Positions 1-6,804 of a stretch of DNA of 12,100 nt are shown in pieces. Origin of the DNA: Succinivibrio sp. (GTDB taxonomy: Bacteria; Pseudomonadota; Gammaproteobacteria; Enterobacterales; Succinivibrionaceae); the NCBI GenBank assembly GCA_017959135.1, contig JAGDBH010000266.1, forward strand, positions 1-12,100, given 5' to 3'. Within the stretch, counting starts at the first letter, position 1, and every line of letters starts with the position of its first letter. Both the position numbers and the translations under genes were made by a program. The notes under the pieces are model-generated. The model made no database searches, was not told where the DNA came from, and saw only the letters and a list, made by a program, of their open reading frames with translations.

Positions 1-398
1 TCTGAACCAGTATTAACAACCTTCCAGCAGACACGAACCTTGTTACACTCAAGTTTATGTTTAATAATCAATTCAAAATCAAAAGGATATACTTTTAAGG
101 TTTCTGCATTAGACTTTAGAGAAAATACAATCTCGCTGTCAGTCTTTGAAACCAGAGTAAAATCAAGATCACGGGCAAAACCGTGCTGTCCCAGGGAATA
201 CTGCTTTCCCTGATAGGTGTAGGTGTTGTTTCTTACCTTTCCGACAATTGGAAAGAGTACTGGAGCATGACGTCCCCAGTATGCCTTATCAGCATTCCAT
301 AGAACCTCACGTCCCTTTTTCAGGTCATAAACAGAGGAGAGCTGAGCACCTGACTTATCTACACCGATTTTTAAAAATTCGTTCTCAATATATTCCAT
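1..398 (-). CDS. LacX-type aldose 1-epimerase family protein (N-terminal part, runs off left edge)
   Basis: This frame is open from an ATG at 398 to the window edge, giving 132 complete codons of an expected roughly 290. The translation begins MEYIENEFLKIGVDKSGAQL. It carries the hallmarks of the galactose-mutarotase-like fold as found in LacX/YeaD-type proteins: WGRHAPVLFPIVG near residues 47-59, GQHGFARD near 75-82 and a YPF segment near 106-108. Family members interconvert sugar anomers or bind sugar phosphates in the cytoplasm; the substrate cannot be read from this part. The catalytic His/Glu region would lie mostly beyond the window. An AAGGA ribosome binding site lies 7 nt upstream of the ATG, which supports this start. 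The gene is downstream of rpsA on the same strand but separated by strong terminator hairpins, so it probably has its own promoter, which I could not place with confidence. Confidence 0.82.
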   Translation of the reverse strand, partial: MEYIENEFLKIGVDKSGAQLSSVYDLKKGREVLWNADKAYWGRHAPVLFPIVGKVRNNTYTYQGKQYSLGQHGFARDLDFTLVSKTDSEIVFSLKSNAETLKVYPFDFELIIKHKLECNKVRVCWKVVNTGS

Positions 399-500
399 AC
401 GATAGTCCTTATTAGTATCTGTCTGAATTATTTTGCATCATTTAGAGAAAAAAAAGAATTGGATAAGGATAATTAGGAGAACTTTACCTTTTTGAAGCAC

Positions 501-542
501 AGAAAAAACAAAACCCGCTACCAGAATTATCCGGTAACGGGT
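501..542 (-). terminator. Rho-independent terminator of the cmk-rpsA transcript
   Basis: On the minus-strand RNA a 10-bp stem (542-533 with 522-513, perfect when one G-U pair is counted) closes a 10-nt loop. It is followed at once by UUU-G-UUUUUU (512-502). It sits about 45 nt past the rpsA stop. The stem is perfect only in the minus-strand RNA, because the plus strand has an A-C mismatch at that position. This fits a terminator for rpsA. Confidence 0.88.
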
Positions 543-553
543 CGTATAAATAA

Positions 554-576
554 GAGCACTGAATCATTCAGTGCTC
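554..576. repeat. Inverted repeat / hairpin directly after rpsA
   Basis: GAGCACTGAAT and its reverse complement are separated by a single base, giving a hairpin of about 10 bp with a 3-nt loop. It begins 11 nt after the rpsA stop codon. The following minus-strand sequence is AU-rich but lacks a clean U-run. It is therefore more likely a 3'-end stabilising hairpin, or the first half of a tandem terminator, than a terminator on its own. Confidence 0.7.
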
Positions 577-586
577 AAATCTATAA

Positions 587-2254
587 TTACTGCTTGTTAG
601 CTGCAGCGAAAGCAGCTGCCATAGCGGTAGTTGTAGGCTCAGCAGCCTGCTGATTTACAGACTCTAAAGCTTCCTTCTCCTCAGCCTCGTCCTTAGCACG
701 AACTGATAGAGAAATCTGGCGGGTCTTACGATCAACGCTTACGAACTTAGCCTCGATTACATCGCCTTCCTTAGCAACAGTGGTAGCATCCTCAACACGG
801 TCACGTGATAGGTCAGCTGCCTTGATGTAGCCAGTGATGCCATCAGCTAACTCTAGGGTAACGCCACGTGCATCAACAGCAATAACCTTGCCTGATACAA
901 CAGCACCCTTACGGTGAGCTGAAACGTAATCTGCAAATGGATCCTCAGAGATCTGCTTTAGACCTAGAGAAATACGCTCTCTCTCTGGATCAACCTGTAG
1001 AACGATAGCGGTAATCTCGTCACCCTTCTTGAAGTTGCGAACAGCTTCTTCACCTGACTGCTGCCATGAGATGTCAGATAGGTGAACTAGACCATCGATA
1101 CCACCGTCTAAGCCGATGAAGATACCGAAGTCAGTGATTGACTTGATCTTACCGGTTACCTTCTCACCCTTTGAGTGAGACTCAGCAAACTCTACCCATG
1201 GATTTGGCTTGCACTGCTTTAAGCCTAATGAAATGCGACGACGCTCTTCATCCAGCTCTAGAACCTTAACCTGAACCTTATCACCTACTGATACAATCTT
1301 AGATGGGTGAGTATTCTTGTTGGTCCAATCCATCTCTGAAACGTGAACTAAGCCTTCAACGCCGTCAGCGATCTCAACGAAGCAGCCGTAATCAGTTAGG
1401 TTGGTTACCTTGCCTTCGATCATTGAGTCAACTGGGAAGCGAGCTGCGATGTTTGCCCATGGATCTTCACCAAGCTGCTTTAAGCCTAGAGATACACGTG
1501 AACGATCGCGGTCGAACTTAAGTACCTTAACGGTAACTTCTTCACCAACCTGAACAATCTCTGAAGGGTGTTTTACACGCTTCCATGCCATATCAGTGAT
1601 GTGTAGTAAGCCGTCAACACCACCTAAGTCTACGAATGCACCGTAGTCAGTTAAATTCTTAACGATACCGGTTACAGTCTGACCCTCAGCTAGATTTGCT
1701 AGAACGCTCTCACGATCTGCTGAATTCTCAGTCTCGATAACAGCACGACGTGAAACAACAACGTTGTTGCGCTTCTGGTCTAACTTGATAACCTTGAACT
1801 GCTGCTCTTTGCCTTCGATGTGTGAAGTATCACGTACTGGACGTACATCTACTAATGAGCCTGGTAAGAAAGCACGGATGCCACCTAACTGAACGGTGAA
1901 GCCACCCTTAACCTTACCATCGATAACACCGATAACAGTCTCGTTCTTGTTAATTGCGTCTTCAAGATTGATCCAAGCTTCGTTACGCTTTGCCTTTTCG
2001 CGAGATACCTGAGTCTCACCGTCGCCTGATTCTACAGACTCTAAAGCTACGTCTACTTCGTCACCAACCTGAACTTCGATTTCACCCTGAGCATTGTAGA
2101 ACTGCTCCTCAGGAATAGCAGACTCTGACTTTAGACCAGCGTCTACGATTACGAAGCCGTTGTTAATTGCTACTACAGTAGCCTTGATCATTGAACCAGG
2201 ACGTGTTTCAACATTCTGTAATGACTCTTCGAAAAGTTGTGCAAATGATTCCAT
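587..2254 (-). CDS. rpsA: 30S ribosomal protein S1
   Basis: This 555-residue protein matches the usual gammaproteobacterial S1 length (E. coli 557). S1 binds mRNA on the small ribosomal subunit and unfolds leaders so that weakly or non-SD-initiated messages can be translated. Six S1 OB-fold repeats are visible at about 20-86, 104-170, 191-259, 277-346, 363-433 and 450-519. The first two are the divergent ribosome-anchoring domains. Repeats 3-5 carry the typical [24 protein letters not shown] and [12 protein letters not shown] cores and end in SLGLKQ. Repeat 6 is the weaker, regulatory-type copy, and an Ala/Gln-rich tail follows from about 520. It lies 94 nt downstream of cmk on the same strand, the same order as in E. 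coli, but ihfB does not follow. The start has only a weak GGGA about 8 nt upstream, in keeping with autoregulated S1 genes that lack a strong SD. Confidence 0.98.
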   Translation of the reverse strand: MESFAQLFEESLQNVETRPGSMIKATVVAINNGFVIVDAGLKSESAIPEEQFYNAQGEIEVQVGDEVDVALESVESGDGETQVSREKAKRNEAWINLEDAINKNETVIGVIDGKVKGGFTVQLGGIRAFLPGSLVDVRPVRDTSHIEGKEQQFKVIKLDQKRNNVVVSRRAVIETENSADRESVLANLAEGQTVTGIVKNLTDYGAFVDLGGVDGLLHITDMAWKRVKHPSEIVQVGEEVTVKVLKFDRDRSRVSLGLKQLGEDPWANIAARFPVDSMIEGKVTNLTDYGCFVEIADGVEGLVHVSEMDWTNKNTHPSKIVSVGDKVQVKVLELDEERRRISLGLKQCKPNPWVEFAESHSKGEKVTGKIKSITDFGIFIGLDGGIDGLVHLSDISWQQSGEEAVRNFKKGDEITAIVLQVDPERERISLGLKQISEDPFADYVSAHRKGAVVSGKVIAVDARGVTLELADGITGYIKAADLSRDRVEDATTVAKEGDVIEAKFVSVDRKTRQISLSVRAKDEAEEKEALESVNQQAAEPTTTAMAAAFAAANKQ

Positions 2255-2272
2255 TAAGGTTTCCCAATAAAG

Positions 2273-2296
2273 CCCCGAAGCATCATGCTTTAGGGG
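2273..2296 (-). promoter_or_regulatory. rpsA leader hairpin next to the start codon
   Basis: On the minus-strand RNA, CCCC and AAGCAT pair with ATGCTT and GGGG, separated by a small internal loop (UA opposite C). This hairpin ends about 18 nt before the rpsA ATG. In E. coli the region upstream of rpsA folds into hairpins that S1 itself binds to repress its own translation (established for E. coli). A role here is inferred from position and structure. Confidence 0.55.
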
Positions 2297-2300
2297 GTTG

Positions 2301-2329
2301 TAAAAAATATGCCGTCATCCATGACAGCA
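2301..2329 (-). terminator. Terminator-like hairpin between cmk and rpsA (possible attenuator)
   Basis: On the minus strand TGCTGTCAT pairs with ATGACGGCA (9 bp with one G-U), and this is followed by TATTTTTTA. It begins 20 nt after the cmk stop codon and ends about 47 nt before the rpsA start. No promoter is evident between it and rpsA, so it would act as a partial terminator or processing hairpin, or as the first arm of the structured rpsA leader. Confidence 0.6.
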
Positions 2330-2348
2330 CAACAAAAAAAATCTTTAA

Positions 2349-3038
2349 TTAAATGTCAAACTTTAGTGCAGTCTTTGACATTATGTACTCTGCTGCTGTT
2401 CTGAAAACTTCTTCGATATTCATATCTGAAGAATCAATAATCAGTGCATCATCAGCAGGCTTCAGAGGTGCAACAGGACGATTTCTGTCTCTGTCGTCTC
2501 TCTCTTTAATCTCTGCAAGAACAGTGTCAAAATCAGCAGTCTTACCTTTAGACTCAAGCTGCAGACATCTGCGTTTTGCTCTTACTTCAGCACTTGCATC
2601 AAGGAAAATCTTTACCTGTGCCTTAGGGAACACAACGGTACCCATATCTCTGCCATCAGCAACCAGACCAGGTTCCTTCAGGAACTGACGCTGACGATCA
2701 AGCAGTGCCTGTCTTACGGATGGATAAGCAGCTACCTTGCTGGCATTGTTACCTGCCTCTTCAGTTCTGATAGCTAATGAAACATCTTCACCACCTAAAA
2801 GAACATGGACACCGTCATCCATACATTCAAATGACAGATTTAAAAGCTTGGCTTCCTGAACAACTGACTCTTCATCAAACAGAGCCAGACCAGCCTTGCG
2901 AACAGCATAACCTAATACTCTGTAGATTGCGCCAGAATCAAGTAGATCAAAATCCAAAGCCTCAGCAAGACGACGGGTTAACTCACCCTTGCCTGCGCCA
3001 CCAGGGCCATCAACAGTAATTACAATTGCATCTGACAT
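2349..3038 (-). CDS. cmk: Cytidylate kinase (CMP/dCMP kinase)
   Basis: The product transfers phosphate from ATP to CMP or dCMP to give (d)CDP, in cytoplasmic pyrimidine salvage and nucleotide supply. From the start chosen here it is 229 residues, close to E. coli Cmk (227). The P-loop GPGGAGKG is at 11-18, LLDSGAIYR (nucleotide-binding region) follows at about 32-40, VADGRDMGT (CMP-binding) is at 126-134, and the Arg-rich lid RDDRDRNRP is at 180-188. An upstream in-frame ATG at 3047 would add three residues. However, the only SD-like element, AAGG at 3048-3051, touches that codon, whereas it lies 9 nt from the ATG at 3038, so 3038 is preferred. It is the first gene of a cmk-rpsA unit and has a likely promoter -10 at 3067-3072. 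Confidence 0.95.
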   Translation of the reverse strand: MSDAIVITVDGPGGAGKGELTRRLAEALDFDLLDSGAIYRVLGYAVRKAGLALFDEESVVQEAKLLNLSFECMDDGVHVLLGGEDVSLAIRTEEAGNNASKVAAYPSVRQALLDRQRQFLKEPGLVADGRDMGTVVFPKAQVKIFLDASAEVRAKRRCLQLESKGKTADFDTVLAEIKERDDRDRNRPVAPLKPADDALIIDSSDMNIEEVFRTAAEYIMSKTALKFDI

Positions 3039-3066
3039 TGAGATCATCCTTAAATCTAAGGTCTGT

Positions 3067-3072
3067 ATTATA
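3067..3072 (-). promoter_or_regulatory. Likely -10 element for cmk-rpsA
   Basis: A perfect TATAAT lies on the minus strand 28 nt upstream of the preferred cmk start. A start of transcription near 3060 would leave room for the AAGG ribosome binding site. No good -35 hexamer is visible at 16-18 nt spacing; TTGCAA upstream is too close. Confidence 0.5.
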
Positions 3073-3123
3073 CATTAAACTTTTGCAAATACCATATAAA
3101 AAAGCTTTTTTTAGCATTTTTAG

Positions 3124-3149
3124 AGAAAAAAAATACCTTATTCAGGTAT
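3124..3149 (-). terminator. Orphan minus-strand terminator upstream of cmk
   Basis: On the minus strand ATACCT and AGGTAT form a 6-bp stem with a 5-nt loop, followed by an unbroken run of nine U (3133-3125). The stem is AU-rich and modest, but the tract is strong. No minus-strand gene ends here: upstream lie only the ribA promoter region and ribA on the opposite strand. It may end a small RNA or an attenuated cmk leader, or it may stop antisense transcription from ribA. Confidence 0.5.
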
Positions 3150-3345
3150 CTGCACAAATACCGGGAGCTAATTTAGCATTAAATTCTTTTATTTACTAGC
3201 TGTAACTACTAGAAAAGCAAGTGTTTTTAAGCTTTTGTTTAAGGCAAAAGACAAAATCCGGGTTCGGAAATGGTTCAATACAGCCCAAACATGTCCAAAG
3301 TGATATTTAATGTTACTTTGTAATGGTGATATCGCCTTATAAAGA
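3150..3345. other. AT-rich gap without a recognisable gene
   Basis: No protein frame with a plausible start and ribosome binding site is present on either strand. There are small inverted repeats, such as CTTTTG/CAAAAG around 3231-3250 and TCCG/CGGA around 3257-3268, but no riboswitch signature. In particular, the conserved FMN element that often precedes riboflavin genes is not visible. A weak minus-strand promoter (TTGGTA at 3371-3376, 18 bp, TATAAC at 3347-3352) could feed a transcript of about 215 nt ending at the 3124-3149 terminator. Confidence 0.4.
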
Positions 3346-3354
3346 TGTTATACT
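3346..3354 (+). promoter_or_regulatory. Extended -10 promoter for ribA
   Basis: TGT-TATACT matches the extended -10 form TGn-TATAAT with one mismatch, and no strong -35 is seen. Transcription would begin near 3361, giving a 5' leader of roughly 69 nt that contains the 3384-3403 hairpin. Confidence 0.5.
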
Positions 3355-3383
3355 GCACTGCATTGAAGATTACCAAACAGAAA

Positions 3384-3403
3384 AAGGCTGAAAATACAGC
3401 CTT
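3384..3403. promoter_or_regulatory. Hairpin in the ribA leader
   Basis: AAGGCTG and CAGCCTT form a perfect 7-bp stem with a 6-nt loop, ending 26 nt before the ribA TTG codon. On the plus strand no U-run follows. On the minus strand five U follow, so it could also serve as a terminator for antisense transcription coming out of ribA. Confidence 0.55.
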
Positions 3404-3429
3404 ATATTTGAAATTCTATAGGAATAACG

Positions 3430-4029
3430 TTGACTACAAAACTTGTTCAGGGACCAGTAGGAAAACTCCCATCTAAATTCGGTCAGTTTAATATTGTCGT
3501 TTTCAAGGAAGATGATTTTCTGGATCACGCTGTTATTTTCAAGGGTGATCTGAGAACCGGCGAGCCTGTACTGTGCAGAATCCATTCAGAATGTCTGACA
3601 GGAGATGCATTCGGTTCATTAAGATGTGACTGCGGTTTCCAGCTTGAAGCAGCCTTAAGAGCAATTGAAAAGGAAGGCCGAGGCGCACTTCTTTATATGC
3701 GTCAGGAAGGCAGAGGTATCGGTCTTTTCAACAAGATCAGAGCCTATCAGCTTCAGGATCAGGGTGTTGATACCGTGGATGCCAATGTTCGTCTGGGCTT
3801 CCCTGCTGATGCAAGAAAGTATGAGGCATGTTCACAGATTATGAAGAACATGGGATTTGATAAGGTTATTCTTATGACCAACAATCCTGCTAAGATTCAT
3901 GATATCGAACAGCACGGAATAACTGTTGTAGACAGAAAGCCTATTGAATACGGCAGAAATGAATACAATGAATTCTATCTTGATACCAAAGAGCAGAGAA
4001 TGGGACATCTGCTTCATCATCAGGATTAA
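3430..4029 (+). CDS. ribA: GTP cyclohydrolase II
   Basis: RibA opens GTP to 2,5-diamino-6-ribosylamino-4(3H)-pyrimidinone 5'-phosphate, formate and pyrophosphate, the first step of riboflavin synthesis in the cytoplasm. The 199-residue length equals the stand-alone RibA family (E. coli 196), with no fused RibB domain. RIHSECLTGD at 50-59 and SLRCDCGFQLEAAL at 63-76 supply the zinc ligands Cys55, Cys66 and Cys68. Tyr106 and Arg129 sit where E. coli has its catalytic Tyr105 and Arg128. LYMRQEGRGIGL at 88-99 and MTNNPAK at 149-155 are the GTP-site motifs. The start is a TTG codon, 6 nt downstream of AGGA at 3420-3423. No in-frame ATG or GTG fits upstream, and the family alignment demands this N-terminus. 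The gene is monocistronic and ends 8 nt before a strong terminator. Confidence 0.97.
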   Translation: MTTKLVQGPVGKLPSKFGQFNIVVFKEDDFLDHAVIFKGDLRTGEPVLCRIHSECLTGDAFGSLRCDCGFQLEAALRAIEKEGRGALLYMRQEGRGIGLFNKIRAYQLQDQGVDTVDANVRLGFPADARKYEACSQIMKNMGFDKVILMTNNPAKIHDIEQHGITVVDRKPIEYGRNEYNEFYLDTKEQRMGHLLHHQD

Positions 4030-4037
4030 CCTCTTCT

Positions 4038-4075
4038 AAAAAAATAACCACGCCAAACAGCGTGGTTATTTTTTT
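4038..4075. terminator. Bidirectional Rho-independent terminator between ribA and the BASS transporter gene
   Basis: A perfect 16-bp inverted repeat (4038-4053 with 4060-4075) has a 6-nt loop. The GC-bearing core is AACCACGC/GCGTGGTT and the flanks are A-runs and T-runs, so both strands give a stem followed by a U-tract. It lies 8 nt after the ribA stop and 21 nt after the stop of the convergent gene, so it serves both. Confidence 0.93.
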
Positions 4076-4096
4076 GTTGATACCTTTCTTATCTAA

Positions 4097-5116
4097 TTAA
4101 GAAATTGATTCTTTGAGTTCTTCGTGAGAACTAACCTGATCGGTCTCCTCTGAATTCTCTTCCTTATCAGACATATTTGCAAAAATGGTTGCAATGATGG
4201 TACCTGAGATATTGTGCCATACAGAGAAAATTGCACCAGGAACTGCAGCAATCGGATCAACTGCACCTGTCATAGCCAGCTTGTTGGCAAGGGCTACAGA
4301 TAAACCAGAGTTCTGCATACCGATTTCGATAGCAAGAGTCTTTTTCTGAGCAAGCTTCATTCTGAAAAGCTTTGCCAGTGAATAGCCAAATACGTAGCCC
4401 AGACAGTTGTGCAGAACAACTACTGCAAAGATCAGAAGACCGGTTGAAGCAAGACGCTCAGCACTTGAAGCAACTACAGCTGCAACAATTGAGATGATTG
4501 CGAATACACTGACCATTGGCAGACATACAACCACCTTTGATACGGTGTTTCTGAACATGAAGTTTAAAAATACACCGGCAATAATTGGCAGAATCACAAT
4601 CTGAATAATTGAGATAAACATTGAGTAAGGATCAATGTTAATCCACTGACTTGCAAAGAAGTAGAATAAAGCTGGTGTTACAACAGGAGCCAGTAGAGTT
4701 GTACATGCTGTAATGGTAACTGACAGTGGAACATCACCCTTTCCGATGAATGACATTACATTTGATGCGGTACCGCCAGGACAGCAGCCTACCAGCATAA
4801 CACCTGATGCAATCTCAGGAGGAAGATTCAGTAATATAACCAGCGCAAAAGCCAGTGTAGGCATGATTATGAACTGGCCTACCATACCGATAACAACCTG
4901 GATAGGACGCTTGAAAACCTCTGAGAAATCATGAGGAGATAAGGTAAGTCCCATACCGAACATTACTATACCTAAAAGAATAGATATAAATGCTGCAATT
5001 GGCTTAAAGAAATCAGGGAAAAAGTATGCAATTACTGCAAAGAAAATAACCCAGAAAGCAAAAGTCTTGCTGAAAAAAGAACTTAAACGTTCAAGGAAAA
5101 AAATAATCTTAGACAT
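4097..5116 (-). CDS. BASS-family (bile acid:sodium symporter-like) transporter
   Basis: This is a 339-residue inner-membrane protein with about ten hydrophobic segments between residues 18 and 315. Family motifs are clear: GIVMFGMGLTLSPHDF at 49-64, LVGCCPGGTASNVMSF at 108-123 (sodium and substrate site) and EIGMQNSGLSVALA at 264-277 (the paired crossover helix with its sodium ligands). BASS proteins couple sodium entry to uptake of organic anions. Bacterial members of this subtype include YocS and the ketopantoate importer PanS, but the substrate here cannot be read from sequence. An unusual acidic, Ser-rich tail follows the last helix from about 315. AAGG lies 8 nt upstream of the ATG. It stands alone: a terminator separates it from ribA, and the terminator of dcuA lies upstream. 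Confidence 0.9.
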   Translation of the reverse strand: MSKIIFFLERLSSFFSKTFAFWVIFFAVIAYFFPDFFKPIAAFISILLGIVMFGMGLTLSPHDFSEVFKRPIQVVIGMVGQFIIMPTLAFALVILLNLPPEIASGVMLVGCCPGGTASNVMSFIGKGDVPLSVTITACTTLLAPVVTPALFYFFASQWINIDPYSMFISIIQIVILPIIAGVFLNFMFRNTVSKVVVCLPMVSVFAIISIVAAVVASSAERLASTGLLIFAVVVLHNCLGYVFGYSLAKLFRMKLAQKKTLAIEIGMQNSGLSVALANKLAMTGAVDPIAAVPGAIFSVWHNISGTIIATIFANMSDKEENSEETDQVSSHEELKESIS

Positions 5117-5127
5117 GTTAACGCCTT

Positions 5128-5156
5128 ATGTTAAATATATTTTTGTGACTTAACAT
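5128..5156. repeat. Inverted repeat upstream of the BASS transporter gene
   Basis: ATGTTAA (5128-5134) and TTAACAT (5150-5156) are exact inverted copies separated by 15 bp, immediately upstream of the ribosome binding site. The spacer includes a TATATT -10-like hexamer on the minus strand, so the arms flank a plausible promoter and could be an operator. No regulator is identified. Confidence 0.35.
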
Positions 5157-5208
5157 TTAATCTCGGATCAGAGGATAGTTCAATGGGAAAAAATTAATTC
5201 CATCAAAA

Positions 5209-5224
5209 ATGTGCGAAAGCGCAT
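5209..5224. repeat. Short hairpin with GAAA tetraloop
   Basis: ATGTGC-GAAA-GCGCAT forms six pairs (one G-U) on the plus strand with a stable GNRA loop. On the minus strand one pair is lost, but five U follow. It could be a backup stop behind the dcuA terminator. No plus-strand gene ends here. Confidence 0.35.
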
Positions 5225-5243
5225 GTTTTAGAAAAGTATCGAA

Positions 5244-5270
5244 AATAAAAAAGGCGATCCGAAGATCGCC
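5244..5270 (-). terminator. Terminator of the aspA-dcuA operon (UUCG tetraloop)
   Basis: On the minus strand GGCGATC-TTCG-GATCGCC gives a perfect 7-bp stem capped by the very stable cUUCGg tetraloop, followed by UUUUUUAUUUUC. It begins 25 nt after the dcuA stop codon. Confidence 0.93.
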
Positions 5271-5294
5271 TCTGACTATTTTATGAGCAAACCT

Positions 5295-6761
5295 TTACAG
5301 CATCATAGGAGCAAATACGAATCCAAGTGCAACTGTGATTGCAATTGCAAGAATACCTGGAATGAAGAATGGGTGGTTGAATACATACTTGCCGATCTGA
5401 GTTGAACCGGTATCATCCATCTGAACTGCACCTAACAGAGTTGGATAGGTTGGCAGAACGAACAGAGCTGATACAGCAGCGAAGGAAGCTACAAGAATGT
5501 AGGCATCACCGTTATTTGCAGCTGTCATGCCTAAAGCAGCGATAACTGTTGGAATCAGAGCCTTAGCTGTTGCAGCCTGTGAGTATAGAAGCATACTTGC
5601 AAGGAACAGAGCTACAGCCAGTACTGGAGGGTAGCTGGTAACGAACTCAACTGCAATGCTCTTAATCTCTGCAGTGTGATTTGATACGAAGGTATCACCA
5701 AGCCATGCAACACCAAGAACGCAGACACAGGCGGTCATACCACTCCTGAATGTTGAGGTTGAACTTAGTTTACCCACATCAACCTTACATAGAATTACGA
5801 TAAAGGTTGCGATCATCATCATGAAGCTGATAATAGCGTTATCACGGGTTAGAGCAAGAACCTTGATTGGCTTGTTTACATATGCACCCTTGTCCAGAGT
5901 TTCGATAACCTCAAGCTTCTGCTCGTCACGTAACTGAGCAAACAGCTCTGGCTTCTCTGACTCATAGACAGTCTCATAACCGGTAACGACGCTTGGCTTG
6001 ATTAAACCAACATTGTTACTGATTGCAGATGCATAGAACACAACAGCAAGCACACCGATTAAGAAGATCAGAACAGAACGCTTTGCATGAGGCTTCAACT
6101 GAATCTCTTCATGCTTAACAGTCTTTGATACTTCACCATTCTCTAAGCGCTTGATGTAGTTAGGATCCTTGCTTAGGTCCATATTGCAGAACAGATTCAT
6201 GATGAATGCAGTCAGCATACAGCCAAGATAGGTTGTTGGGATCCAGATTAAAAGCAGTGTTGGGTAATCAATACCTAAACCGCCTAATGCCAGATCACTT
6301 GCCATGAATACAACAGCTGCAGATACAGGAGATGCTGTAATAGCAATCTGCGAAGCAACTACCGCAATTGACAGAGGTACACAAGGACGAATATTCTCAC
6401 CCTTTGCAACTTCTGTAATAACAGGAATCATTGAGAATGCAGTATGACCGGTACCGGCAAATACAGTAAGTAACCAGGTTACAGTAGGAGCAAGGAAGTT
6501 AATGTGCTTTGGATGGCTACGTAAAACCTTTGAAGCCAACTGAACCAGGTAATCAAGACCACCTGCTTCCTGCATTGCAGTGATAGCTGCAATAACAGAC
6601 ATAATGATCAGAATAACATCCCAAGGAATGTTACCTGCCTTAAGACCTAACAGTGTAAGTGCTACCACACCTAGACCGCCGGCATAACCAATGGCTATAC
6701 CACCTAGGCGCACACCCAGATAGATGGCGCCCAATAGAACAATAATCTCTGCAATTAACAT
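5295..6761 (-). CDS. dcuA: Anaerobic C4-dicarboxylate transporter, DcuA type, with an extra loop
   Basis: DcuA carries aspartate, fumarate, malate and succinate across the inner membrane, by uptake or exchange. The N-terminus (LGGIAIGYAGGLGV, 19-32), FAGTGHTAFSMIPVI (101-115), VAWLGDTFVSN (351-361), LLYSQAATAKALIP (391-404) and LPTYPTLLGAVQMDDTG (436-452) match DcuA more closely than DcuB. Most of the protein is hydrophobic helices. At 488 residues it is about 50 longer than E. coli DcuA (433). The excess is one hydrophilic, charged segment at about 254-303, inserted between the helix ending near 245 and the one starting near 308. It lies 43 nt downstream of aspA with no terminator between, so the two form an operon, as aspA and dcuA do in E. 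coli. Only a weak GAG element precedes the ATG. DcuB-like function is not excluded. Confidence 0.93.
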   Translation of the reverse strand: MLIAEIIVLLGAIYLGVRLGGIAIGYAGGLGVVALTLLGLKAGNIPWDVILIIMSVIAAITAMQEAGGLDYLVQLASKVLRSHPKHINFLAPTVTWLLTVFAGTGHTAFSMIPVITEVAKGENIRPCVPLSIAVVASQIAITASPVSAAVVFMASDLALGGLGIDYPTLLLIWIPTTYLGCMLTAFIMNLFCNMDLSKDPNYIKRLENGEVSKTVKHEEIQLKPHAKRSVLIFLIGVLAVVFYASAISNNVGLIKPSVVTGYETVYESEKPELFAQLRDEQKLEVIETLDKGAYVNKPIKVLALTRDNAIISFMMMIATFIVILCKVDVGKLSSTSTFRSGMTACVCVLGVAWLGDTFVSNHTAEIKSIAVEFVTSYPPVLAVALFLASMLLYSQAATAKALIPTVIAALGMTAANNGDAYILVASFAAVSALFVLPTYPTLLGAVQMDDTGSTQIGKYVFNHPFFIPGILAIAITVALGFVFAPMML

Positions 6762-6804
6762 ATTATCAATCTCACGAAAAAGTTAATCGTAAAGGCCAGA
6801 GTTT

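Noticed and set aside
1303..1521. Plus-strand open frame of 72 codons inside rpsA
   Set aside because: It is fully antisense to a highly conserved S1 gene, lacks a ribosome binding site and has no recognisable domain; it is a codon-bias shadow.
2353..3019. Plus-strand open frames antisense to cmk
   Set aside because: Low-complexity translations with no family features, opposite a well-supported gene.
3150..3429. FMN riboswitch upstream of ribA
   Set aside because: The conserved purine-rich and GAAAUUCCC-type segments of the element are not present on either strand.
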